From Variovorax sp. SG517 (GTDB taxonomy: Bacteria > Pseudomonadota > Gammaproteobacteria > Burkholderiales > Burkholderiaceae_C), in the NCBI RefSeq assembly GCF_013376045.1, contig NZ_JABMJG010000005.1:1-64000 (forward strand): 64,000 nucleotides of DNA, read 5' to 3'. Made by a program: the position numbers and the translations under genes. Every line of letters starts with the position of its first letter. The stretch's first letter is position 1. Of this stretch, positions 48,577 through 56,682 are shown piece after piece. The notes below the pieces were generated by a model that made no database searches, was not told the DNA's origin, and saw only the letters and a list, made by a program, of their open reading frames with translations.

Positions 48577-49379
48577 CTTCCCCCAATAGCTCCAACGTAC
48601 CTCTGCTGAAGGTCGAGAACCTCGGCAAGTCCTTCGGCGGCGTGAAGGCCGTGGACGGCATCAGCTTCGAACTGCATGCCGGCGAACTGCTGGCCCTCAT
48701 CGGCCCCAACGGCGCCGGCAAGTCGACCACCTTCAACATGGTCAACGGCCAGCTCAAGGCCGACCAGGGCTCGATCCTGTTCGACGGGCACGAGCTCGTC
48801 GGCCAGAAGCCGCGCGCCATCTGGCGCAAAGGCGTGGGCCGAACCTTCCAGATCGCCGAGACCTTCGCCTCGCTCACCGTGGCCGAGAACGTGCAGATGG
48901 CGCTGCTGTCGCACGACGGCAAGCTGTTCTCGATGTGGCGCCGCGCGGCTGAACACAAGCGCGAGGAAGCGCTCGCGCTGCTCGACCAGGTCGGCATGAA
49001 GTCGCAGGCCGACCGACCCTGCAGCGTGCTCGCCTACGGCGACGTGAAGCGCGTCGAGCTCGCCATCGCGATGGCCAACTCGCCCAAGCTGCTGCTGATG
49101 GACGAGCCCACCGCCGGCATGGCGCCCAAGGAGCGCAATTCGCTCATGGCGCTGACCAAGGATCTCGTCATCCAGCGCGGCCTGGCCGTGCTGTTCACGG
49201 AGCACAGCATGGACGTGGTGTTCGCGTACGCCGACCGCATGATCGTGCTCGCGCGCGGTCGCCTCATCGCGCAGGGAAAGCCGCTCGAGATCCGCGACCA
49301 CCCCAAGGTGCAGGAGGTGTATTTCGGAAGCGGCAAGACCTTCGAGAAGAAAGCCGAAGCAGTTGGAGAAGCCGCATGA
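48573..49379 (+). CDS. ABC transporter ATP-binding protein, LivG type
   Basis: A 268-residue ATPase with Walker A GPNGAGKSTTFN, Q-loop FQIAETFASLTV, a rather diverged signature (LAYGDVKRVELAIAMA in place of LSGGQ), Walker B LLLMDEPTAGMA and switch histidine in FTEHSMDVVF. This is the normal LivG pattern. It pairs with LivF to power the fused LivHM permease. ATG overlaps the livHM stop, and its own stop overlaps livF, so the three are translationally coupled. Confidence 0.93.
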   Translation: MTSPNSSNVPLLKVENLGKSFGGVKAVDGISFELHAGELLALIGPNGAGKSTTFNMVNGQLKADQGSILFDGHELVGQKPRAIWRKGVGRTFQIAETFASLTVAENVQMALLSHDGKLFSMWRRAAEHKREEALALLDQVGMKSQADRPCSVLAYGDVKRVELAIAMANSPKLLLMDEPTAGMAPKERNSLMALTKDLVIQRGLAVLFTEHSMDVVFAYADRMIVLARGRLIAQGKPLEIRDHPKVQEVYFGSGKTFEKKAEAVGEAA

Positions 49380-50110
49380 GCACACACGAACCTTTGTTGC
49401 AGGCCAAGGCCCTGTGCGCCTGGTACGGCGCCGCGCAGATCCTCTACGACGTCGATCTCGAAGTGCGCCGCGGCGAAGTGGTCGCGCTCATGGGCCGCAA
49501 CGGCGCGGGCAAGTCGACCACGCTGAAGGCGCTGATCGGCATGCTGGCCAAGCGCCGCGGCGCCGTGCGCTTCCTGGGCCACGACATCTCCAAGAGCGAG
49601 CCGCACCACGCAGCGCGACTGGGCCTGGGCTTCGTGCCTGAAGACCGCCGCGTGTTCACCGACCTCACGGTGATGGAGAACCTCGAGGTCGGAAAGCAGC
49701 CCGCGCGCCGCTGGGCCGACGGCAGCGACGCGCCGCTATGGACGCCCGAGCGCCTGTTCAAGCTCTTCCCCAACCTCGGCGAGATGCCGAACCGTCCGGG
49801 CGGGCGCATGAGCGGTGGCGAGCAGCAGATGCTCACGGTCGCGCGCACGCTCATGGGCAACCCGTATCTCGTGCTGCTCGACGAACCGTCCGAGGGCGTG
49901 GCGCCGGTGATCGTCGAGCAGATGGCCAACATGATCCTGGAGCTCAAGGCGCAGGGCGTGAGCATCCTGCTGTCGGAGCAGAACATGCACTTCGCCGAAC
50001 TGGTGTCCGACCGCGCCTACGTGCTCGAGAAGGGCCAGATCCGCTATCACGCCACGATGGCCGAGCTCGCGGCGAACGACGAAGTTCGCCGCGCCTACCT
50101 CAGCGTCTAG
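49376..50110 (+). CDS. ABC transporter ATP-binding protein, LivF type
   Basis: A 244-residue ATPase with Walker A GRNGAGKSTTLKAL, signature MSGGEQQMLTVARTL, Walker B LVLLDEPSEGVA and the switch region ILLSEQNMHFA, all typical of LivF. An insert (RRWADGSDAPLWTPERLF, about residues 107-124) lengthens the helical domain slightly. It ends the transporter core, after which a family A repeat separates it from the nicotinamidase gene. Substrate assignment follows the cluster: nicotinate or an analogue. Confidence 0.93.
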   Translation: MSTHEPLLQAKALCAWYGAAQILYDVDLEVRRGEVVALMGRNGAGKSTTLKALIGMLAKRRGAVRFLGHDISKSEPHHAARLGLGFVPEDRRVFTDLTVMENLEVGKQPARRWADGSDAPLWTPERLFKLFPNLGEMPNRPGGRMSGGEQQMLTVARTLMGNPYLVLLDEPSEGVAPVIVEQMANMILELKAQGVSILLSEQNMHFAELVSDRAYVLEKGQIRYHATMAELAANDEVRRAYLSV

Positions 50111-50120
50111 CATGAAGCAC

Positions 50121-50216
50121 ACCCCCAGTCTTCGCGCACTTCGTGTCGCTTCGCCAACCCCCTTGCAGGGGGCAACACCGACGGCCCGGCAAAGCCGGTT
50201 CCGTGGTGTTCCTGGA
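50121..50216 (-). repeat. Dispersed ~100-bp repeat, family A, copy 4
   Basis: A full copy in the same orientation as copy 3, from ACCCCCAGTCTTCGCGCACT to the GGTTCCGTGGTGTTCCTGG block. It lies between livF and the nicotinamidase gene and is over 90% identical by eye to the reverse complement of copy 5. Confidence 0.9.
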
Positions 50217-50272
50217 AAGTTTCTCTTGTCCTGATTCAAGTTCCCCTTCCAGTCCTACCAGGAGTCCACGCC

Positions 50273-50998
50273 ATGCATCGCAGAACCCTCGTGAAATCCG
50301 CCGCCGCCTTCGGGCTGGCCGGTGGCCTCGGCAGTGTCGCCTTCAACGCCTTCGCGGCCGGCAAGATCAAGCCCGGCGCCAAGGCGGCGCTGATCGTGGT
50401 CGACGTGCAGAACTGCTTTCTCGACGGCGGCACGCTGGCGGTGAAGGGCGGCAACGAGGTCATCCCGGTGATCAACGCGCTCGCGCCGGCCTTCGAGAAC
50501 ATCGTGGTCACGCAGGACTGGCACACGGCGGGCCATGCATCTTTCGCCAGCACCTACAGCGGCAAGAAGCCTTTCGAGACCACCAAGCTCAGCTACGGTA
50601 CGCAGGTGCTGTGGCCCGATCACTGCGTGCAGGGCACCGACGATGCGGCGCTCGGCAAGGACCTGAAGGTGCCCACCGCGCAGCTCGTCATCCGCAAGGG
50701 CTTCCACAAGGACATGGACAGCTACTCGGCCTTCGAGGAAGCCGACCACAAGACGGCCACCGGCCTGGCCGGCTACCTGAAGGCGCGCGGCATCAAGACG
50801 GTGTTCGTCACCGGCCTGGCCACCGACTTCTGCGTGGCCTGGACCGCGATGGACGCGCGCAAGGCTGGCTTCGAGGCCTACGTGATCGAGGACGCCACGC
50901 GCGGCATCGACCTCAACGGCTCGCTGGCCGCCGCGTGGAAGCAGATGACGGCCAAGGGCGTCAAGCGCATCCAGTCCGCGGACATCCAGACCGCCTGA
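50273..50998 (+). CDS. Nicotinamidase (isochorismatase superfamily) with twin-arginine signal
   Basis: A 241-residue hydrolase converting nicotinamide to nicotinate and ammonia. Metal ligands are Asp82, His84 and His88 in TQDWHTAGH, as in PncA. The catalytic triad is Asp44 (VVDVQNCF), a lysine in VIRKGFHKD and Cys187 in LATDFCVAW. Unlike cytosolic PncA, it starts MHRRTLVKSAAAFGLAGGLG, a twin-arginine-like signal, suggesting folded export to the periplasm. There it would convert nicotinamide to nicotinate for the adjacent importer. AGGAG precedes the start. Export is inferred from the signal only. Confidence 0.88.
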   Translation: MHRRTLVKSAAAFGLAGGLGSVAFNAFAAGKIKPGAKAALIVVDVQNCFLDGGTLAVKGGNEVIPVINALAPAFENIVVTQDWHTAGHASFASTYSGKKPFETTKLSYGTQVLWPDHCVQGTDDAALGKDLKVPTAQLVIRKGFHKDMDSYSAFEEADHKTATGLAGYLKARGIKTVFVTGLATDFCVAWTAMDARKAGFEAYVIEDATRGIDLNGSLAAAWKQMTAKGVKRIQSADIQTA

Positions 50999-51046
50999 AC
51001 GCGCCCCCGCAAGAACGACAAGAACGAACCACGAGGCTCAGGACGC

Positions 51047-52216
51047 ATGAAGCTTTCCATCACAAGGCGCGCCATGGTCGCGGGTGGCGCCGCCCTTGCA
51101 CTCGGCCCTGGGCTGCTGCGTTCGGCGCGCGCGGACAACGGCACGAACGGTGTGACTGACACCACCATCCGCATCGGCCAGTCGGCCGTGTTCAGCGGGC
51201 CGGCCAAAGACTTCGGCATCGACTACCGCGCGGGCATCAAGCTCTACTTCGACAGGGTCAACAAGTCGGGTGGCGTGAACGGCCGCAAGATCGAGCTGGT
51301 CACCTACGACGACGCCTACGACCCCGCGAAGACGGCCGTCAACACCGCCAAGCTGATCGACGAGGACAAGGTCTTCGCGCTCACCGGCTACGTGGCCACC
51401 GGCAATCTCGCCGCGGCGATGCCGCTCGCCGAGAAGGCCGGCGTGCCGATGTTCGCGCCGCTGGTGGGCACCACGTCGTTCCGCACCAAGGTCAACCGCT
51501 ACCTGTTCCACGTGCGCGCGGGCTACGACCTGGAGCTGCGCAAGATCATCAGCCACCTCTCGACCATCGGCATCCAGTCGATCGCGGTGGTCTACCAGGA
51601 CAGCGCCTTCGGCAAGTCGAACCTCGCCACCTGCGAGGAGCTCGCGGCCGACTACAAGGTGAAGGTGCTCAAGACCTTCCCGCTGGCCATCGCGGCCGAG
51701 GACGCGAAGCAGGTCGTCACCGGCCTCGCCGACGCGAAGCCGGGCGCGGTCGTGATGATCATGGCCGGGCGCATGGTGGAAGTGTTCATGCGCGACTACC
51801 GCGCCAGCGCCGTGGGTTCGCCGCTGTACACGCTGTCGGTCGGCATCACCGATGCGGCCGGCTCGGCCAAGCGGCTCGACGGCAAGCTCGCGGGCCTGGT
51901 CACGGCCAGCATCGTGCCGCCGCCGCAGGCGCTGCGCGTGCCCATCGTGGCCGACTACCAGCGCGACCGCGCCGAGTTCGGCGAGAAGATCGACAGCTAC
52001 ACCGCGCTGGAGGGCTACATCGTCGCGCGCGTCATGGTCGAGGGCCTGCGCCGCGCGGGCAAGACGCCCACGCGCGACAGCTTCATCGCCGGGCTGGAGA
52101 GCATCGGCAGCACGCGCTTCGGCGAATTCCCCATCGAGTACAGCGCGAAGAACCACAACGGCTCGACCTTCGTCGATCTGGAGATATACGCCCGTGACGG
52201 CCAGCTGCGGCGCTGA
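51047..52216 (+). CDS. Liv-type ABC transporter substrate-binding protein 2
   Basis: A 389-residue periplasmic binding protein of the Peripla_BP_6 class, different from the one at 45214. It opens with a twin-arginine-like signal SITRRAMVAGGAALALGPG. The body contains IRIGQSAVFSGPAKDFGIDY, LYFDRVNKSGGVNGRKIEL and FALTGYVATGNLAAAMPLAE. It is in the same operon, after the nicotinamidase, so the importer seems to be served by two receptors with different ligands or affinities. The nicA start GTG lies inside its last codons, 23 bases before its end. Confidence 0.88.
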   Translation: MKLSITRRAMVAGGAALALGPGLLRSARADNGTNGVTDTTIRIGQSAVFSGPAKDFGIDYRAGIKLYFDRVNKSGGVNGRKIELVTYDDAYDPAKTAVNTAKLIDEDKVFALTGYVATGNLAAAMPLAEKAGVPMFAPLVGTTSFRTKVNRYLFHVRAGYDLELRKIISHLSTIGIQSIAVVYQDSAFGKSNLATCEELAADYKVKVLKTFPLAIAAEDAKQVVTGLADAKPGAVVMIMAGRMVEVFMRDYRASAVGSPLYTLSVGITDAAGSAKRLDGKLAGLVTASIVPPPQALRVPIVADYQRDRAEFGEKIDSYTALEGYIVARVMVEGLRRAGKTPTRDSFIAGLESIGSTRFGEFPIEYSAKNHNGSTFVDLEIYARDGQLRR

Positions 52217-52694
52217 GCCGCTGCGCCTGCTGGTCAACGGCCGGGCGCAATCGATAACGGGCGTGCCGCGCGAGGCGACGCTGCTTCACCTGCTGCGCAA
52301 CGACCTGGGGCTGAACGGCCCCAAGTACGGCTGTGGTCTGGGACAGTGTGGCGCCTGCACCGTGCACGTGGACGGCGTGGCCGCGCGCTCGTGCGTGATT
52401 CCGGCGCACGGCGTGGCGGGGCGTGCCATCACCACGCTCGAAGGCCTGGGCTCGCGCGGCAGCTGGCACCCAGTGCAGGCCGCCTTCGAGGATGCGCAGG
52501 CCGCGCAGTGCGGCTATTGCCTCAACGGCATGGTGATGCAGGCGGCGGCGCTGCTCGCGCGCGATCCGCAGGCGAGCGAAGTGCGCATCCGCGCCGAGCT
52601 GTCGGGCAACCTGTGCCGCTGCGGCACGCACATCGAGATCCTCGACGCGGTGCAGCGCGCGGCGGTGCGCATGCGCGCGGAGGCGAGCGCATGA
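52194..52694 (+). CDS. nicA: Nicotinate dehydrogenase small [2Fe-2S] subunit
   Basis: A 166-residue subunit of the xanthine-oxidase family, corresponding to NicA of Pseudomonas putida. It carries two [2Fe-2S] sites: the plant-type ferredoxin cluster with cysteines 47, 52, 55 and 67, and the helical-bundle cluster with cysteines 106, 109, 141 and 143 (QCGYC, LCRC). It passes electrons from the molybdenum centre of NicB to the cytochrome part. I use GTG 52194, which has GGAG 11 bases upstream and overlaps the previous gene by 23 bases; no ATG fits the family start. The role on nicotinate is inferred from the cluster. Confidence 0.82.
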   Translation: MTASCGAEPLRLLVNGRAQSITGVPREATLLHLLRNDLGLNGPKYGCGLGQCGACTVHVDGVAARSCVIPAHGVAGRAITTLEGLGSRGSWHPVQAAFEDAQAAQCGYCLNGMVMQAAALLARDPQASEVRIRAELSGNLCRCGTHIEILDAVQRAAVRMRAEASA

Positions 52695-52706
52695 GTTTCG
52701 GGTCTT

Positions 52707-52822
52707 CTCCCCTCTCCCTCTGGGAGAGGGCCAGGGTGAGGGCATCGGCCTTTGCCGAAGCGCAGCCATTGCTATCGCCGCCGGCCCTCACCCCAACCCT
52801 CTCCCGCAAGCGGGAGAGGGGG
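52707..52822. repeat. Family B inverted repeat, full element
   Basis: Left arm CCCTCTGGGAGAGGGCCAGG plus GTGAGGGCA; right arm CCCTCACCCCAACCCTCTCC then CGCAAGCGGGAGAGGG. The arms can fold into a large hairpin with two inner hairpins. It fills the nicA-nicB gap, and its right end supplies the AGAGGGGG that serves as the ribosome site of nicB. Confidence 0.85.
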
Positions 52823-52830
52823 CAAATTCC

Positions 52831-55800
52831 ATGACGCGCCGCGCCGACCTGCCTCAGACGCGCGCCGAGTTCCTTGCCGCCACCGGCGTGCTGCTGGTGC
52901 TGCGCGAGACCCCGCCGCCGCCAGCCCCGGCCAAGGGTCAGCCTGCCTTCATCGCCAGCAACCCCGCCGAAGGCGACGAGGTGCTGCTTGCCGTGTGGGA
53001 CGACGGCAGCGCCTCCGCGCTCAACGGACACGTCGACCTCGGCACCGGCATCCAGACGGCGCTGGGCCAGATCGTGGCCGAGGAGCTCGATCTCGGCATG
53101 CCCTGCGTGCGCGTGATGCTCGGCGACACCGCGCGCGCGCCCAACCAGGGCGCGACCATCGCCAGCGCCTCGATCCAGATCCACGCACAGCCGCTGCGGC
53201 TGGCCGCGGCGCAGGCGCGCGCATGGCTGCTGGCGCGTGCGGCCGAGCGCCTGGGCGTGGCCGAGGATGCGCTGCAGGTGCGCAACGGCGTGGTGCGCGT
53301 CGCGCAGGCGCCGGACCGGCATGTCAGCTACGCCGACCTCGTGGCCGGCCAGCGGACCGTGCTGCGGCTCGATCCGAACGCGAAGCCCAAGGACCCGGCC
53401 GACTACCGCGTCGTCGGTACGCGGCAGGCGCGCGTCGACATCCCGGCCAAGCTCGCGGGCGAACTCGTGTTCGTGCACGACATGCGCGTGCCCGGCATGC
53501 TGCACGGCCGCGTGGTGCGCCCGCCGTATGCGGGCGCGGACCACGGCGAGTTCATCGGCAACACGCTGGAGTCGGTCGACGAGTCGTCGATCGCGCACAT
53601 CCCCGGCATCCGCGCGGTGGTCGTCATCCGCGACTTCGTCGGCATCGTGGCCGAACGCGAGGAACACGCCGAGCAGGCGCTGCGCGAGCTGCGCGTGAAG
53701 TGGAAGCCATGGCCCGGCATGCCCGACCTCGGCGACCTCGCGAAGGCCCTGCGCGACAACCCCTCCACGCAGCGGTTGCTGGTCGACGAAGGCGATGTCG
53801 ACGGCGCCATCGCATCGGCGGCGCAGCCCATGCACCGCACCTACGTGTGGCCCTACCAGATGCATGCGTCCATCGGCCCGTCGTGCGCTCTGGCCGAATG
53901 GCAGCCCGCCGACGGCAGCGCCATGCAGCTGCGCTGCTGGGCCGGCTCGCAGAATCCGCATGTGCTGCGCGCCGATCTTGCGAAGCTCATGGGCGTGGAG
54001 GATGTGCAGGTCGACGTGGTGCGCATGGAGGCCGCGGGCTGCTACGGCCGCAACGGCGCCGACGACGTGGCCGCCGACGCGGCGCTGCTTGCGCGCGCGG
54101 TGGGCGCACCGGTGCGCGTGCAGCTCACGCGCGAGCAGGAGCATGCGTGGGAGCCCAAGGGCGCCGCGCAGCTGATGGAAATCGACGGCGGCCTCATGGC
54201 CGACGGCAGCGTCGCCGCCTACGACTTCGAGACCTCGTACCCGTCGAACGGCGCGCCCACGCTCGCGCTGCTGCTCACGCGCACCATCGAGCCGGTGGCG
54301 CAGGCCTTCGAGATGGGCGACCGCACGGCGCGTCCGCCCTACAGCTACGACAACCTGCGCGTGAAGGTCAACGACATGGCGCCGATCGTGCGCGCCTCGT
54401 GGCTGCGCGGCGTGTCGGCGCTGCCGAGTTCGTTCGCGCACGAGTCGTACATCGACGAGCTGGCGACGGCGGCGGGCGTCGACCCGGTGCAGTTCAGGCT
54501 GCGGCATCTGAAGGACCCGCGCGCCGTCGAGCTCGTGCAGGCCACCGCGCAGAAGGCCGGCTGGCGCATGCGCACCGGGCCGCAGGAGAACGCCGACGGT
54601 GGGCTCGGCGAGGGCGGCGACATCCTCTTCGGCCAGGGCTTCGCCTATGCGCGCTACGTCCACAGCAAGTGGCCGGGCTTCGGCGCGGCGTGGGCCGCGT
54701 GGGTGGCCGACGTGGAGGTCAACCGCAAGACCGGCGAGGTGCACGTGCGCCGCGTGGTGGTGGGGCATGACGCCGGCCTGATGATCAACCCGGCGGGCGT
54801 CGAGCACCAGGTGCACGGCAACGTGATCCAGACGACGAGCCGGGCGCTCAAGGAGCGGGTGGAGTTCGCGCCGCAACAGCAGCAACAGCAAGGCACGGCG
54901 GCGGGCGCGCAGCTGCCGGGCGTGCTGCCTTCCGGCGTGGTCGCGAGCCGCGAGTGGGGCGGCTACCCGATCATCAACTTCCGCGAAGTGCCGGTGATCG
55001 AGGTGATGCACATGCCGCGGCCCGGCGAGCCTTCGCTGGGCGCGGGCGAGTCGTCGTCGGTGCCCGGCACGGCGGCGATTGCGAATGCGATCTTCGATGC
55101 GACGGGCGTGCGGTTCCGCTCGCCGCCTTTCACGCCGGAGACAGTGCTGGCCGAATTGAACCGGGGTTCGCTCCCTCCCCCCCTGGGGGAGGGCGGGGAT
55201 GGGGGCATACGGCGCTCAAATGGCGACGCTGCCGTGCCCCCATCCCAACCTTCGCCCAAGGGGGGAAGGAGCAATGCGCCATGGCCTCGGCGCAAGGGCG
55301 TATGGGCGACGGGCGCGGCGCTGGTCGTCGGCGGCATCGGCGTCATCGCGGGACTGCTCGGCTGGCGCTCGGCCATCGCGCCGGTGTCGCTCACCGCGCC
55401 GGTCTACAGCCAGGCCACCATCGAGCGCGGCCGTGTGCTCGCCGCGGTGGGCGACTGCGCCGTGTGCCACACCGCACCCGGCGGCACGGCCAACGCGGGC
55501 GGCCGTGCCATGGACACGCCCTTCGGCACGCTCTACACCACCAACCTCACGCCGGATGCGGAAACGGGCCTCGGCCGCTGGTCCTTCAGCGCCTTCCAGC
55601 GCGCGATGCGCGAGGGCGTCTCGCGCGACGGCCACTACCTGTATCCCGCGTTCCCCTACACCGCCTTCGCGAAGACCAGCGACGACGACCTGCACGCGCT
55701 GTACGCGTACTTCATGTCGCTGCCTGCCGTGCGCGCGGAAACGCCGAAGTCCGAGCTCAAGTTCCCGTTCAGCATCCGGCCGCTGATGGCCGGCTGGAAC

Positions 55801-56586
55801 GCGCTCTTCCACGATCCGGCGCCGATGCAGCCCGTGGCCACGCAGAGCGCGGAGTGGAACCGCGGCGCATACCTCGTCAATGGCCTCGGGCATTGCGGCG
55901 CCTGCCATACGCCGCGCAACGCGCTCGGCGCGGAGCAGGGCGGCAGCGCCTTCCTCTCGGGCGCGATGGTCGATGGCTGGGAGGCGCCGGCGCTCACGCA
56001 GCTGGCGTCGAAGTCGGCGGTGCCGTGGGATGCCGACGAGCTCTACCGCTACCTGCGCCACGGCCACACGCAGCGCCACGGCATCGCGGGCGGGCCGATG
56101 GCCGAGGTGGTGCGCGAGCTCGCGCAGGTGCCCGATGAGGACATCCGCGCGATGGCGACCTACCTCGGCTCGTTCAATCCCCCGCCTGTCGCGCAGCCCG
56201 CAGCCGTCGCGCAGCAGGTGGTCGACAACGCCGCACGCACGCAGGGGCAGCTGCTGGGCCCCGCACAGCGCATGTTCGACAGTGCCTGCGCCTCCTGCCA
56301 CCACGACGGCAACGGCCCCACGCTGCTCGGCGTCAACACGCCGCTCGCGCTCAACAGCAACCTCACCAGCGCGCGGCCCGACAACCTGCTGCGCACCATC
56401 CTCGACGGCGTGCGCGAACCCGCGAGCCGCGACATCGGCTTCATGCCCGGCTTCCGCGAGGTGCTCGACGACCGGCAGATCGCCGAACTCGCCGGCTACA
56501 TGCGCGCGCGCTTCGCGCCGCAGGAGCCGGCGTGGACCAACCTGCCCGCCGAGGTGGCGCGCGTGCGCGCGACGCCGGGGCACTGA
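52831..56586 (+). CDS. nicB: Nicotinate dehydrogenase large subunit, molybdopterin plus cytochrome c
   Basis: A 1251-residue fusion corresponding to NicB of Pseudomonas putida, which hydroxylates nicotinate at C6 and passes electrons to cytochrome c instead of NAD. Residues ~1-770 are the aldehyde oxidase/xanthine dehydrogenase molybdopterin domain, ending with the catalytic glutamate motif GAGESSSVPGTAA. A linker with a membrane helix (VWATGAALVVGGIGVIAGLL) leads to three c-type heme sites, CAVCH, CGACH and CASCH. The linker around residues 780-814 is encoded by a family B repeat. Start ATG 52831 uses a ribosome site from another family B element. Substrate identity is inferred; isoquinoline- or aldehyde-oxidising relatives share this design. 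Confidence 0.85.
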   Translation: MTRRADLPQTRAEFLAATGVLLVLRETPPPPAPAKGQPAFIASNPAEGDEVLLAVWDDGSASALNGHVDLGTGIQTALGQIVAEELDLGMPCVRVMLGDTARAPNQGATIASASIQIHAQPLRLAAAQARAWLLARAAERLGVAEDALQVRNGVVRVAQAPDRHVSYADLVAGQRTVLRLDPNAKPKDPADYRVVGTRQARVDIPAKLAGELVFVHDMRVPGMLHGRVVRPPYAGADHGEFIGNTLESVDESSIAHIPGIRAVVVIRDFVGIVAEREEHAEQALRELRVKWKPWPGMPDLGDLAKALRDNPSTQRLLVDEGDVDGAIASAAQPMHRTYVWPYQMHASIGPSCALAEWQPADGSAMQLRCWAGSQNPHVLRADLAKLMGVEDVQVDVVRMEAAGCYGRNGADDVAADAALLARAVGAPVRVQLTREQEHAWEPKGAAQLMEIDGGLMADGSVAAYDFETSYPSNGAPTLALLLTRTIEPVAQAFEMGDRTARPPYSYDNLRVKVNDMAPIVRASWLRGVSALPSSFAHESYIDELATAAGVDPVQFRLRHLKDPRAVELVQATAQKAGWRMRTGPQENADGGLGEGGDILFGQGFAYARYVHSKWPGFGAAWAAWVADVEVNRKTGEVHVRRVVVGHDAGLMINPAGVEHQVHGNVIQTTSRALKERVEFAPQQQQQQGTAAGAQLPGVLPSGVVASREWGGYPIINFREVPVIEVMHMPRPGEPSLGAGESSSVPGTAAIANAIFDATGVRFRSPPFTPETVLAELNRGSLPPPLGEGGDGGIRRSNGDAAVPPSQPSPKGGRSNAPWPRRKGVWATGAALVVGGIGVIAGLLGWRSAIAPVSLTAPVYSQATIERGRVLAAVGDCAVCHTAPGGTANAGGRAMDTPFGTLYTTNLTPDAETGLGRWSFSAFQRAMREGVSRDGHYLYPAFPYTAFAKTSDDDLHALYAYFMSLPAVRAETPKSELKFPFSIRPLMAGWNALFHDPAPMQPVATQSAEWNRGAYLVNGLGHCGACHTPRNALGAEQGGSAFLSGAMVDGWEAPALTQLASKSAVPWDADELYRYLRHGHTQRHGIAGGPMAEVVRELAQVPDEDIRAMATYLGSFNPPPVAQPAAVAQQVVDNAARTQGQLLGPAQRMFDSACASCHHDGNGPTLLGVNTPLALNSNLTSARPDNLLRTILDGVREPASRDIGFMPGFREVLDDRQIAELAGYMRARFAPQEPAWTNLPAEVARVRATPGH
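55170..55272. repeat. Family B inverted repeat inside the nicB reading frame
   Basis: GCTCCCTCC...GGGGATGGGGGCA is followed, after 25 bases, by TGCCCCCATCCC...GGGGGGAAGGAGC. The element is read through in frame as a Pro/Gly/Ser linker (SLPPPLGEGGDGG and PSQPSPKGGRS) between the molybdopterin and cytochrome parts of NicB. Confidence 0.85.
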
Positions 56587-56682
56587 CTGCGGACGGAGAA
56601 AAGGCGAAGCAGGCCGCGCCGTCTCCCGTGTGCGCCGCTACGATGCGGCACAGCGCACACCCATCCACGGAGACACCACGCC

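Noticed and set aside
46424-50216. CRISPR-like array from repeated ~100-bp units
   Set aside because: Copies are far apart, in both orientations, single per site, and have no regular spacers.
50143-50239. Small ORFs encoded by family A repeats as real genes
   Set aside because: They occur with every copy, begin or end in neighbouring unrelated sequence, lack ribosome sites and differ in length; best explained as repeat by-products.
52522-55011. An 829-codon minus-strand frame opposite nicA/nicB
   Set aside because: Shadow of nicB; His/Arg/Ala-rich, no domain, while the plus strand has full molybdopterin-domain features.
52831-56586. NicB fusion as a frameshift artefact
   Set aside because: The same molybdopterin-cytochrome fusion is known for NicB of Pseudomonas putida, and both parts have intact motifs in one frame.
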